Source of the DNA: Lathyrus oleraceus
Lineage: Eukaryota; Streptophyta; Magnoliopsida; Fabales; Fabaceae
Assembly (NCBI RefSeq): GCF_024323335.1
Contig: NC_066583.1
Location: 358,366,377-358,430,376, forward strand
Length of the DNA: 64,000 nucleotides
Direction of reading: 5' to 3'
Shown here: positions 11,721-22,367 of the stretch, in pieces
How the letters are laid out: every line of letters starts with the position of its first letter
Position numbering within the stretch: the first letter of the stretch is position 1
The notes under the pieces: model-generated
The model's database searches: none
Seen by the model: the letters and a program-made list of their open reading frames with translations, nothing else
Told to the model about the DNA's origin: nothing
Translations under genes and position numbers: made by a program

Positions 11721-13003
11721 TGAAGGTGTGAAAAACATAAAAAGGGGGAGGGGTGAATTGGGTTTTAAAAGCAAAATCTTTTTACTAACTCAAAAACTCC
11801 ACACAAACAAGAGAACAGAAAGAGAAAGACACAAAGATTTTTATCTTGGTTCGCTTGAAATCAAAGCTACTCCAGTCCACCCGCCAAGGTGATTTCACCT
11901 TATATACAAGGACTTAATCCATTATAATTAAACAGGTTACAGAAAAATCACAAAGAACAACTTTCTTTGTCTTCTCAAGGATCCGACTATAATCTATTCT
12001 CCTTATAGAATATCATAAAGAGCAATTTTCTTTGTCTTCTTAAGGATCCAAATAAAACTTAGTCTCCTTAAGGAAATACAAACAAACAAGTTTGGGGATA
12101 GCTTTTGTGTTAGAAGTTGCTTCTACAAAAGCAGATTTTACACAAATGAAAAACAAACACTTAAAGAAAAAATGTGCACAAAGTTGATAGCTTTTCACGT
12201 AGAAACAAAGTTTTCAAAATGTTGTTGCTCAACTTTCTTCAAGTCTCCAAGTCCTACTTATATAGCATAAGAAAGAGACCATTGGAGGGGAAAATTGGGA
12301 TACCAAAAGAGAAGTTGTCCACTGTTGGATTAGTGATAGGAGTGATGCATAGTACAATCCTTCGCCCATAATTTCAGTGACAGGTGTGATGTATAGTATT
12401 GTCCTTCGCCTATGAATTCAGGAGTGGAAGGAATATTTGATATGTACCATGTACTATTTGATCATGTATCAATTTTGAACTTATCTTGAAATTCATTGGC
12501 TTCTGAGAAACCAGTGATAAAGCATAAAGAAGAAACACAAAGCTGAAATCAGAATCTTCAGTTAGAACCTTGACCACATCAGTGTCTGGATTGAGATATT
12601 CATAATCTTCATCTAAGTAATGGAACTTCAGAAGCTTGCCATTCTTCATAAGCTTGACAATCAGAGTCACATCCAGAAGCAGAAGTAGAGAGAACATTGC
12701 AACAGTAACATAACGTCTTTCCAGAACTTCTCAGGAGTGAATCAGTCGCAGAAGCAGAAAGAACATTGCAATAACAAGCTGGCGTCTTTCAAAACTTCTC
12801 ATGAATGATTGGCGCAGAAGCGGAATTTTGGAACGAATATTCAGAAACTGATGACGTTGCATGTCATAAACTCAGAATCAGAACTGGTTGTTAAAGCTAC
12901 ACAATAACAAACCATTATGGTATCAAAATTATTCTCACACAAGTACAAAATTGTTATCATCAAAACACAAGGTATAGATGTAGAACCAAATCTTGTTCTA
13001 ACA
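11721..13003 (-). repeat. 5' LTR of copia element A (1.28 kb)
   Basis: On the minus strand the LTR opens TGTTAGAACAAG (at 13003) and closes CACACCTTCA (at 11721), next to the primer site. The inner end carries the CCCCCTCCCC-flanked block common to SIRE-type LTRs. A TATA-like box lies at 12257-12264. The outer flank 13004-13008 (ATACC) would be the target duplication; its partner is off-window. Confidence 0.7.
12257..12264 (-). promoter_or_regulatory. putative TATA box of copia A LTR
   Basis: TATATAAG on the minus strand lies in the middle of the LTR, in the correct orientation for the element. This is inference from motif and position only. Confidence 0.35.
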
Positions 13004-13834
13004 ATACCCTTCCAGCTCAAACGCACCCCTTGCATCCTTTGTTATTTTTTTTTTCTTTTTTTGTTATTATTTTTTTTTCTTGCTTTAATTCTTGGTGTTT
13101 GTTTTTAATATCATGAAAATACTTGTTTAATCAATACAAAAAATAATTCATATTAATGTAGAGATTAATCATTAATTTTTAGGTTAATTTTCAATTAAAA
13201 TTTTAGAAAATAACAAACAGGTTTTATTCATTTTAATTCTAAATTAGTTTTACTTTTAGAATTTAAAGCATGATAGTAATTTGATTTTTCTTAGGTTTTA
13301 GGAATAAAAACCTAAATGCTTGCTTGATTCACACTCTGATGTTATTCCTAATTGACTCATTGATCAAAGTTGCCTTTGATCAAATAGTCCATTCATTTAT
13401 CTGATCCCCCTATCCAATTAAGTGATCAAATCCTTTTGATCACTTGATGTGATTAGTATCTAGACTTCACACTCAAGTTAAACACAAGCTCAAGACATCA
13501 TACAAAACTTTGAATAATGTGAACATCAAGCATAACACAAAGATTCTCCTGTCAACACATGTCAGTCATGATGCAAATTTTGCGCCATGAGCCTTAACTA
13601 ACGGAGAAGGATGAGAGGAATTATTCCTATCCTTGTTCTGAGTATCTTTGAGTACAGGACGTAGGCCCCAGTTACCCAAAGTATTCACCCTCGTTCATAG
13701 ACTTTAGTGCAATTTAAATCGAATAATTGTCAAGTCTTCTTCCCCACATCCAACATCTTTCCACAAGACAACAATGCAACAATATTTACCCATTTTCTTT
13801 CCTTGTCCATTTAAGACTAAAATATTTTTTGCAA
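13004..13834. other. non-coding AT-rich stretch, no gene seen
   Basis: The stretch has T-rich runs (13040-13080) and repeated TGATCAAA motifs (13370-13445), with no credible reading frame. The part from 13560 onward (AGTACAGGACGTAGGCC) may belong to the gypsy remnant to its right. Confidence 0.4.
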
Positions 13835-14861
13835 ATAAAGATCCACTATATTTAATACTTGGTGAGCATATCTTTTTCGGACAAAGCTAGTCTCTCTGCC
13901 CCTAATAAATCCTCATGCAAATAGTATTGATCATATGATGTACAACCTTTTCTCCCTCTTCTTTGGATGGTTAATTTCCCTTTATGTGTATGGGGCTTCT
14001 TGTATCATTCCGCCCACCGGAGTTGGACCAACCCAACCCTTTAGAGGAATCTCCTTTGACATACCTCTTAAGGTGTCCCTCCTATATCAGACGATTGATC
14101 TCCTTCTTGAGCTGGTAGTAATTTTCCATGTAGGGTCCTTTAACTTTATGAAACTTACACCGTCTTCCAGTCCCAGGTCCCAAACCACCCCCTTTTGGAG
14201 TTGGAGACATAGAGATATAATGCAAGTAAAAAACCTTCCTTTAGATCTGCTCACGATGAGGGTTTTCACCGATGTAAAGCTCTCCACAACCTTTCCACTT
14301 CACTCGAACATAGCCTTGTCCCTGTTGGGTGAGGTGTAGTTGTTCTTCTGTGAGTGTTATGAGCCTTCGACGCTAGGAACACACTCTTTAACATCTCGGG
14401 CCTTCTTCTCGGTGTTACTTTCCTTGCCCTTTATATATCATTCCACCCTTGTTACCACCTCTTCTAATGAAGATTCTATCCTTTGGGAGAAAGACTCATT
14501 GAAATGGCCTACTTTAAGTCCATTTTTAAATGTTCCTATGAACATTTCTTTGTTTGGGTGGACGAATTTTATGGTGGCCTCATTGAAACAGACAAAGTAT
14601 TCCCTTAATGAATCTGACGAGCCTTGTTGAAAGTGGATGGGGGTTTAACACTTACATCTCCTATGTGAGGGTATCCTCGTGTTAGTGTTATTGTATGTTG
14701 AGGACGTTGTCCTCCAGGCTCTTATTTTGGCGGTGCAATTCATCCATTGTGGTATGTATCTCTGCTATGGTGTTGGGGTCACTACTACCTCCAATATCCT
14801 CATATGTATATGTGTACGTGTGTGTGAGGGGGGGGGGGGGGTGTGCCCTCCTAGAAACCAT
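13835..14861 (-). pseudogene. Ty3/gypsy gag fragment with start of protease, decayed
   Basis: Translating the minus strand gives a broken gag. A likely start near 14861 (MVSRRAH) is followed by a block near 14640-14400 resembling gypsy gag (SLREYFVCFNEATIKF, then MFIGTFKNGLKVGHFNES, then YIKGKESNTEKKARDVKE). Near 14100-14165 is a knuckle-like C-terminal block (CKFHKVKGPYMENYYQLKKE) in which expected His/Cys positions are lost, and near 13860-13900 a block that usually precedes protease (RKRYAHQVLNI). Stops and frameshifts separate the blocks. RT and integrase are absent. A poly-G run at 14829-14841 interrupts the N-terminal region. It is a truncated relic, and its lineage within gypsy is uncertain. 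Confidence 0.6.
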
Positions 14862-15634
14862 GATCGGGATTATTTAAGGCTAGGGTGGAGGTTTTGGTGA
14901 GTGTTTAAGTGGTGATGATAATGGAAGGTGTGACCCAAGTTAGTTTTATTGGAGCCCCACAGTGAGCGTCACTGTATTTATTAAAGAGTATGTGGCACCC
15001 CTACGCTGGTAGAGGTAGCCATAGGCTTTTAGGATTTTCGGTGGTTTTAAGGAAAGCTCAGAGTGGTGGGAAACCCTTTTTTGAGGTGATTTTGATATGG
15101 AGAGAGCAAGCTCACATGAGGTGAGAAACTCTATATCTTTTGGGGTATTTTTGTGTGTTTTGACTTGTCTCCTTAACCCCGAGGTTGAGGTATTTATAAA
15201 AACTTACGGGCATAGATTTATGGGACTCTTAAGAAGTGGTGACTTCTTCATCTTGATTATGGAAGTTGTTATCTGCCTACTTCTTAGGGAATTGTGACCC
15301 GATTTCTTACATATGCGGTTATAGGGTAGGTATATGTCATAATCCATGTTTCCCCTTAGGGAAGGCCTCATAACGCACTGGGTATGCTTAGGAAACGAGT
15401 TCTAGGGAGGGTGCCTGATGAAAACATGTTCTATTCCACCTTATTCATGGATTTTAAAAATATATCACTACACTTTTCAACCTCAGGATTGAGATATTTA
15501 TAGAATTCCCTAGGTATGGTTCTCAAACTCCCAAGAAATAACAACAACCTCTAGGAGTGTAGGAATGAGGAAATTGATTCCCTATTTTTCATGAGATCAC
15601 GTGATTCCCCTTTGACTCTTTTTTCGCACCTTTG
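14862..15634. other. probable leader/LTR debris of the gypsy relic
   Basis: There is no coding similarity. Two related segments, each with a GAGGTTGAGGTATTTATA or CAGGATTGAGATATTTATA box (about 15180 and 15483), suggest duplicated LTR-derived DNA on the 5' side of the minus-strand gag fragment. Confidence 0.35.
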
Positions 15635-16023
15635 CACTACTATAAAAATGCTTTTAACGTCGGATACAAAATGCATTTTACCTCGGCTGCAATAGCGAGG
15701 TAACGAAGGGCATCATGAAAAGTAACATCTTATCACCTTGGTTATTTAAACACCAAGGGGTAAATTAATTTTCACATGGGTTCAAACCCCAACATCTATA
15801 TTTTTATTATTTAGAAAACTAGCGCCTCATACATCTCGGTTTACAATAAAATCGAGGGTAAGATAAATTGTTTTTTTAATTGATTATTTACATAGAAAAT
15901 AAATAAAAATAATTTTTTTATAAACTACAACATTTACCCAGAAAATTACATTGTTTACACAAAATAATAAAACAAAAATTAATTTATCCTTGCAGATCAT
16001 ATGTTGGATCTTCGACTCCTTAA
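15635..16023 (+). mobile_element. CACTA-like DNA transposon, left end
   Basis: The terminus CACTACTATAAAAATG is typical of CACTA (En/Spm) elements. Behind it are three degenerate subterminal palindromes: CCTCGG...CGAGG (15680-15702), CCTTGG...CCAAGG (15735-15758) and TCTCGG...CGAGGG (15833-15860). The element is interrupted at 16024 by a copia insertion, and similar palindromes resume beyond it. No transposase was seen. Confidence 0.55.
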
Positions 16024-16521
16024 TGTTAGTGCAACTTCCGTTAGACGTGTTTTGTATGATGTCAAAACTAGAATACTTTAGTGTTAATGCATATTGGATG
16101 ATATCCTCTGATTCTCTATGTTCATTTTATCATTAGGAAGCATAAAAGTATTTGAAATCAACTTATAAAAGGTCTCATACATCAAATATGCATGAAAAAT
16201 CATTTTTTGTAAAAAATGGCATTACAGGTCGACCTATGGAAAAAATTTCCTAGCTATAGGTAGACACATGCATTCTATAGGTCGAAACATATGTTGCATT
16301 ATTAAAGCTTGTAGCTTCTATCTCACGTGTCGAGTCTTTAGATCGACACATAGGCGGCGCATAACAGTCATAGATCGACACATCACTTTAGACAGATCAA
16401 CCTATGCATCCAACAGGTCAACATATAATTTTTATAGGTCGACCTATCCGATGTAAGTTTTCAAAAATTCATATTTTTTTCAAGTGGTTTGTATTATTTT
16501 TTGCCTAAAAACACCCATGCA

Positions 16522-16529
16522 TATAAATA
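16522..16529 (+). promoter_or_regulatory. putative TATA box of copia B 5' LTR
   Basis: TATAAATA is conserved at the matching place in the other LTR (47274-47281), within an otherwise diverged pair. That supports a functional promoter element in the ancestor. Confidence 0.45.
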
Positions 16530-17221
16530 CTTCATACATGCATCATTCTCTAGTAAGGTTTCTAGAGTGATTAAAACCTACATGAATCCAGGATTTCAAA
16601 GCATTTCTTCATCTTCAATTCAATCTATGCATACACACAGTCAAATTACACATAATCATTTTTTGATTGGGTGCCATCTAGATTAAGATTGATAACGTCC
16701 AATTAGGTTTGTTGTACCAATAATACTGGGTTGAGATCTTTGAGGGATTTAAATAAGAAAACCGAGGTGGGGTTTTCCTTCAAGATCTTTAGGGTTTGAA
16801 GGTTTTAGACAATATTGTGCAACTCAGATCCGATCGAGTGAAAGCCTTGGGACTAGCTGTGTCATGCAATGGAGTAGCATGAAACGGTGGATTGTGTTGA
16901 CAAATCTTGGATTCAATAAGTGTGTGCTTGTGATTAATTTAGTCGGGTGAAAGCCTTGAGACAAGGAGGTCGTGTAAGGAAGTAGCAACAACAGGTGAAT
17001 TGAAGCGGCATTATTGGTGACTTGATCAATCTTTGATCAAGGTTTTTGGAGGTGCTAGAGTCAAGAACAAACCTAGGGTTTTTGGGATTTGATTTCTCAT
17101 CTCTTGTATTCATACATTTGCAAAGTAAGATTTATTTTATTAATATCTCAATTTGAATTCGAATTGAGGACAGACTTGCGCATAGCAAGGTCGATTAGGG
17201 AACTTCCTAAACAAATCCTTG

Positions 17222-17323
<102 letters not shown>

Positions 17324-17816
17324 TTTATTTTTCGGTTCACAAATTATTGATTACTTTGATCTCTTGATCAACATTATTTGGATAATAACTTATGAATCAT
17401 TTGTTAAAATTGTTTTGTTGTAGTAATCATATACCATTTGGTAGTGATTGGATTTATAAGAACTACAAACATTATACTAATATCCAAACTTTGTTAATCG
17501 CATGCAAAGTGTTCGACAAATTATTTCAACTAGTTTTTTTTGCGTGTTGTTGTAATTGGATATAGACCTTTACTATAGTGGAGTATTCAATTTGTTGTTT
17601 AAAGTGTTGTTAATCAACTTGTGGATTATTATCATACCATTGACACCTTTACACATATCCAAGATATTCAATAGTAGGTTCGGTTAGACGATTTTTGATC
17701 TGGGAAATATTTGAAACTTGCATCTGCACCATAAATTTTTCTAAATCAAATTTTCGAATAAATTTTTTAACTTGGGATCTATTCACCCTCTATAGAGCTA
17801 GACCTATCATCTAACA

Positions 17817-17836
17817 AGTGGTATCACGAGCTCCGG
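17817..17836 (+). other. primer binding site of copia element B
   Basis: AGTGGTATCACGAGCTCCGG follows the LTR directly. It is close to the initiator tRNA-Met complement TGGTATCAGAGC used by most plant copia elements. Confidence 0.7.
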
Positions 17837-17869
17837 TTGTTTCAAGTCTTAAGATTTTCTTATTAGTTA

Positions 17870-19600
17870 ATGGCTCCCGAACCTAAAGAGACGTATAATA
17901 GAGCACCTATTTTCACCGGCAAAAATTATGGCTATTGGAAATCTTGTATGCTTGTACATATCAACTTCGTTGATAAGGGTGTGTGGGACGTCATCATCAA
18001 TGGTCCTAACGAAATTACAATGACCAATGGTGAAGGCGTCATTGTACTAAAATCAGAAGGTCAATGGAATGATAATGATAGAAAGTTGTGGTTACATGAT
18101 TGGAAAGCACAAAATATTCTCATATCCGCTTTAGGTATTGATGAGTATTATTGTGTTTTTCATTGTGAAGCCGCTAAAGCTATGTGAGATGCATTAGAAG
18201 ATGCCCATGAGGGAACTAATAAGGTCAAACAAACTAGAATCAACATATTAAACTAAGACTTTGAACTCTTTCGTATGAAGCATGGTGAAACCATTGCCGA
18301 CATGCAAAAGAGATTCACACATCTTATTAATAGATTGAATGATCTAGGTAATCCTATATCGAATGCTATTGCTACTAACAAGGTTTTAAGATGTCTTAAT
18401 AGGGAATGGAAACCCAAGGTTACCACTACCAAAGAGGCAAATGATCTTAAAACACTTGATCTTACTACTTTGTTTGGTAAATTGGAAGAACATGAGCAAG
18501 AACTCACTTGCTTGGAAAAACATGAAAAAATGTATGAAAAGATGATGAAGAAAGAGAAAGGTAAAGACAAGGTGGAAGAGAATAAGTCCATTGCTATAAA
18601 GACTTCTAGTTTCAAGTCCTCAAAGAATGAGCCTAGTAAGTGTGAAGAAAAGGATGATAAGATCTCTGATGATGATGATGTTGAGCTATTTGTCAAGAGA
18701 TACCAAAGGTATATTCGGAAGAGAAAGGTTAAGCACTCCGAAGGAAACTTAGCCAAATTTAGAGGGAATCCAAATATTCAAAAGATGGTGAGAATATGAA
18801 AGGTAAATTTAGAAGCTCTTGTTATAATTATGGTGAAATTTGTCACTATAGACCGGAATGTCCCATGATTAAGAAAGACAAAGGAATAGGGCATCACAAG
18901 AAGTCTAGTAAATCTAGAAGAGCTTATGTAGCTTGTGAAAGTGCAAGTGATTCCTCAAGCGATGAAAGCTCAAATTCAAAGGTAGAATCGGCCCAGATTT
19001 GTCTCATGGAAAATGGAAGGAATAAGAAACAAGCAAGTCCTTCTAAACTTGAGCTTACTAGTGATTTATCTTGTTCTCAATTTCAAGATGCTTTTGATAA
19101 TCTTCATATAGAAGCATTAAATGCTTATAAGAAATTAGCTTCACATGAAAATATATTTTTGCAATTAGAAGCTAAAGTGTTAGAATTTGAAAGGAAGTTT
19201 AAAGCTATTAAGATATTTATGATAGATATTCAAAGTGACAAGAATGAGAGTGAAGAACCTTCTAGTTTTGGTTGTTAATCTTGTCATAATTGGCAAAAGG
19301 AGATAAATGATCTTCAAGTCAAATTAGACAAAACTTTACAACCTAAAAGTGTATTTGCTATTGATCCTTCTAAGTATGAAAGATCTTTGAATCATTCATA
19401 TAAAAAGCATAAAATTTTCAAAAAGGATCTGAATGGTAAAAGCATATCTCATCATAATCTATCTTGTCGTTATTGTTGCAGAAAGGGTCATACCATTGAA
19501 AAATGCAAATTTAGGAAGATGTTAGTTCCTAAAGGAGCCTCCAAATGGTTGCCTAAATGCAACCTTGATTTCACTCACTTCCAAGGACCCGATGAAAATT
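17870..19600 (+). pseudogene. copia element B gag (decayed)
   Basis: The start ATG at 17870 lies about 50 bp after the primer site. The N-terminal block IFTGKNYGYWKSCM and the core (KHGETIADMQKRFTHLIN within 18275-18799) are copia gag. In-frame stops follow codon 105 (TGA at 18185) and occur near 18254 (TAA). After 18799 a frame change leads to the first zinc-knuckle relic, CYNYGEICHYRPEC (18820-18870), in which the second Cys is Tyr. A second knuckle-like block, CRYCCRKGHTIEKC, is in 19387-19602. Lysine/serine/aspartate-rich stretches between them are typical of the long SIRE gag. Confidence 0.8.
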
Positions 19601-19619
19601 AGGTACCTATTTCCTTTGT

Positions 19620-22362
19620 TTAAATCTATAGGTTAAATGTCTTGAATCTACCGAAAAGATGTCGTATCTTGATAGTCGATGTTCAAGGCATGTGACGGAT
19701 GGCATATCACTTTTCATTGACTTTGTGGAAAAGAAAAATGGGTTCACCACTTATGGAGATGACAACAAAGGATCTATTCTTGGAAAAGGTAGTGTAGGTA
19801 ATCCCTCATCTACTACTATCTCCGATGTAATGCTTGTTGATGGTCTTAAACATAACCTTATTAGCATTAGCCAACTTTGTGACAAGGGTTTTAAAGTCAC
19901 TTTCACAAATACTTGTTGTTTATTTGAGCATAACGATAAGAAGGATTTCTTGTTTAAGGGCTTGAGAGTCAATAATACTTATATGCTAAATTTAGATGAT
20001 GTGTCATTGGTTGGTACTAAGTGTCATGCTACCATGAGTGAAAACTCTTGGTTGTGGCATATGTGCTTAACTTATATTAACTTTGACTTATTAAATAAGG
20101 TAACCAAAAAGGATCTAGTTATTGGTCTTCCTAAAATGAAGTTCACAAAACACCACCTATGTGAAGCATGTCAAATGGGGAAGCAAACAAAGGTCTCTTT
20201 TAAATCAAAAAATGTTGTTTCAACATCTAGACCTCTTGAACTTCTTCACATGGACCTCTTTGGTCCTTCTAGGACCAAAAGCTTGGGTTGAAACTATTAT
20301 GGCTTTATTATAGTTGATGATTATTCTAGATTTTGTTGGGTTATATTTTTGTCTAGTAAAAATGAGACCTACCCGACTTTCAAACAATTTGCTAGATTGT
20401 TCCAAAATAAAATGAATTTGAAAATTGTTTCCATCCGAAGTGATCATGGAGGATAGTTTGAAAATATTCTCTTTGTAAATTATTGTGATAAACATGGTAT
20501 TGAGCATAACTTCTCGGCTCCTAGAACTCCAGAACAAAATGGGGCTGTGGAGCGTAAAAACCAAGTTTTAGAGGAGTTAGCGAGGATAATGCTTAGTGAA
20601 GGAAATTTACCAAAGTACTTCTGGGCCGATGCTATTAGCATGGCGTGTTATGTTTTAAATAGGATTTTGATATGTCATATTCTAAACAAAACCCCCTATG
20701 AATTACTTAGAGGTAGAAAACCTAATATTTCTCACCTCCATGTATTTGGATGTAAATATCTTATTTTGAACAATGGAAAGGAAAATCTAGGTAAATTTGA
20801 TGCTAAAGTCGATGAGGGTATCTTCCTCGGATACTCACAATCTAGTAAGGCATATAGGGTCTATAACAAGAGGCTACTTATTGTTGAGGAATCTATTCAC
20901 TTTTCTTTTAATGAGTCTTTTTCAAACATTGTTTGGAAAGTTATGTCTTTTCATAATATATTTGTGTTTCTGCATGACATTCTCAATGAAGCCAATGAAG
21001 GGATTAATCAACCTCAAACGGATGAAAACTAGAAAGTAGAAGATGATGATCACGAAGAGGAAAAGGAAGAGAGTCTGGCTGCAATGGACAACCTTCCTTT
21101 GACTTGGAGAATATCTAAATATCACCCTATTCATAATATTCTTGGAGATATCGCAAGAGGCGTGACAACACACTCTAAGATAAGTAACTTTTGTTATCAC
21201 TTCACTTTTGTGTCACAGGTTAAGCCTAAAAATGCTAAAGATGTATTACTTGATGATCATTAGCTCATGGAAAAGCAAGATGAGCTAAATCAATTTAAAA
21301 GGAATGATGTTTGAGACCTTGTCCCGCATCCAAAACATCATCAAGTAATAGGCACAAGATATGTTTTTAGAAACAAGCTTGACGAAGATGGAGTGATAAC
21401 CCGAAATAAGGTCCGATTAGTCGCTCAAGGGCATAACCAAGAGGAGGGTATTGACTTTGAGGAGACTTATGCTCTGGTCGCCCGACTTGAGGCCATACGC
21501 CTTCTTCTTGCCTTTGCTTGCTCTAAGAATTTCAAATTATTTCAAATGGAGGTGAAAAGTGCATTTCTAAATGGTTACATTAATGAAGAGGTATATGTTG
21601 CTCAACCTTCCAATTTTTAAAATCACGAGTATCCCAGTCATGTTTTCAAATTAAAATGCGTTTTGTATGGTCTCAAACAAGCACCTTAGGCTTGGTATGA
21701 GCGACTAAGCGAGTTTTTGATTAATCAAGGGTACTTAAGGGGAAAGGTTGACACTACTCTTTTTATTAAGCGCCACGAAAATGATACTCTTCTTGTTCAA
21801 GTATATGTTGATGACATTATTTTTGGATATACTAATATGCAACTTATCAAAGAGTTTTCTAATCTTATGCAGAGAGAGTTTGAAATGAGCCTCATGGGAG
21901 AGTTAAATTACTTCCTAGGTCTTCAAATCAAACAATTTAATGAAGGCACATTTGTTTGTAAAACCAAGTATTGCAAGGACTTGCTAAAGAGATTTGGCAT
22001 GGTTGATGCAAAGTCGATTGACACTCTGATGGCTACAAATGGTAACTTGGAAAGGAACAAAAATGGTAAGGATGTGGAAGTGAAGAAATATCGAGGTATG
22101 ATTAGTTCTCTTATATATCTCACTGTATCTAGGCCAAATATCATATTCAGTGTTTGTATGTGTCCTCTATATCAATTTACTCCTAAGGAATCCCATCTCA
22201 AAGTTGTCAAACGCATTCTTAGGTATCTTCATGGTACTTCGAATTATGGGCTTTGATATTCTAAAGGTAGTGATTGTATCTTAGTTGGTTACATTGGTTC
22301 CAATTTTAGCGGTTGCAGATCGCATAGGAAAAGTACTAGCGGGACTTGTCACATATTTTCAA
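19620..22362 (+). pseudogene. copia element B pol: protease, integrase, RT, start of RNase H (decayed)
   Basis: Protease: YLDSRCSRHVTDG near 19662, where the usual Gly of DSG is Arg. The pre-integrase LVDGLKHNLISISQL and zinc residues H...CEACQMGK lie at 19840-20175. Integrase: DLFGPSR, then a stop at 20289; SDHGG followed by a stop (20458); and PEQNGAVERKN near 20530. Integrase C-terminal region: 20547-21030. RT begins in 21393-21620 (QMEVKSAFLNGYINEEVYV). A stop at 21618 and another near 21690 precede the catalytic YVDDIIFGY (about 21804). The frame continues through the RH linker (VSRPNIIFSVCM) to RSHRKSTSGTCHIFSNT at 22362, where the Ogre element begins. The reading continues at 45540. 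Confidence 0.85.
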
Positions 22363-22367
22363 ATACC
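22363..22367 (+). repeat. left target-site duplication of the Ogre element
   Basis: ATACC is identical to 45540-45544 directly after the 3' LTR. Five base pairs is the usual duplication for LTR elements. Confidence 0.9.

Larger units (their letters stand above)
3902..13003 (-). mobile_element. SIRE/Maximus-like Ty1/copia element A, decayed, 3' LTR off-window
   Basis: On the minus strand, from high to low coordinate, are a 5' LTR (11721-13003), a primer site, gag, protease, integrase, RT, RNase H and an envelope-like remnant after pol. This order (PR-INT-RT-RH) is Ty1/copia. A long gag plus an env-like region after pol suggests the SIRE/Maximus lineage. All coding regions carry stops or frameshifts. 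The low-coordinate end is cut at 3902 by the LTR of Ogre/Tat element 1, and the copia 3' LTR is not seen. A short G-rich run (minus strand, 4060-4070) followed by a non-LTR stretch suggests that the 3' region continues beyond the inserted Ogre/Tat element. Confidence 0.8.

Noticed and set aside
13004..13008. ATACC next to the copia A LTR, same as the Ogre target duplication
   Set aside because: A five-base match between unrelated insertions is easily chance; the elements are of different families and on different strands.
13935..14630. Plus-strand frames of 134 and 96 codons
   Set aside because: The minus strand of the same DNA reads as broken gypsy gag, so these are shadows.
18253..18756. 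167-codon minus frame rich in Ser/Leu/Phe
   Set aside because: Antisense shadow of the copia B gag lysine/glutamate-rich region.
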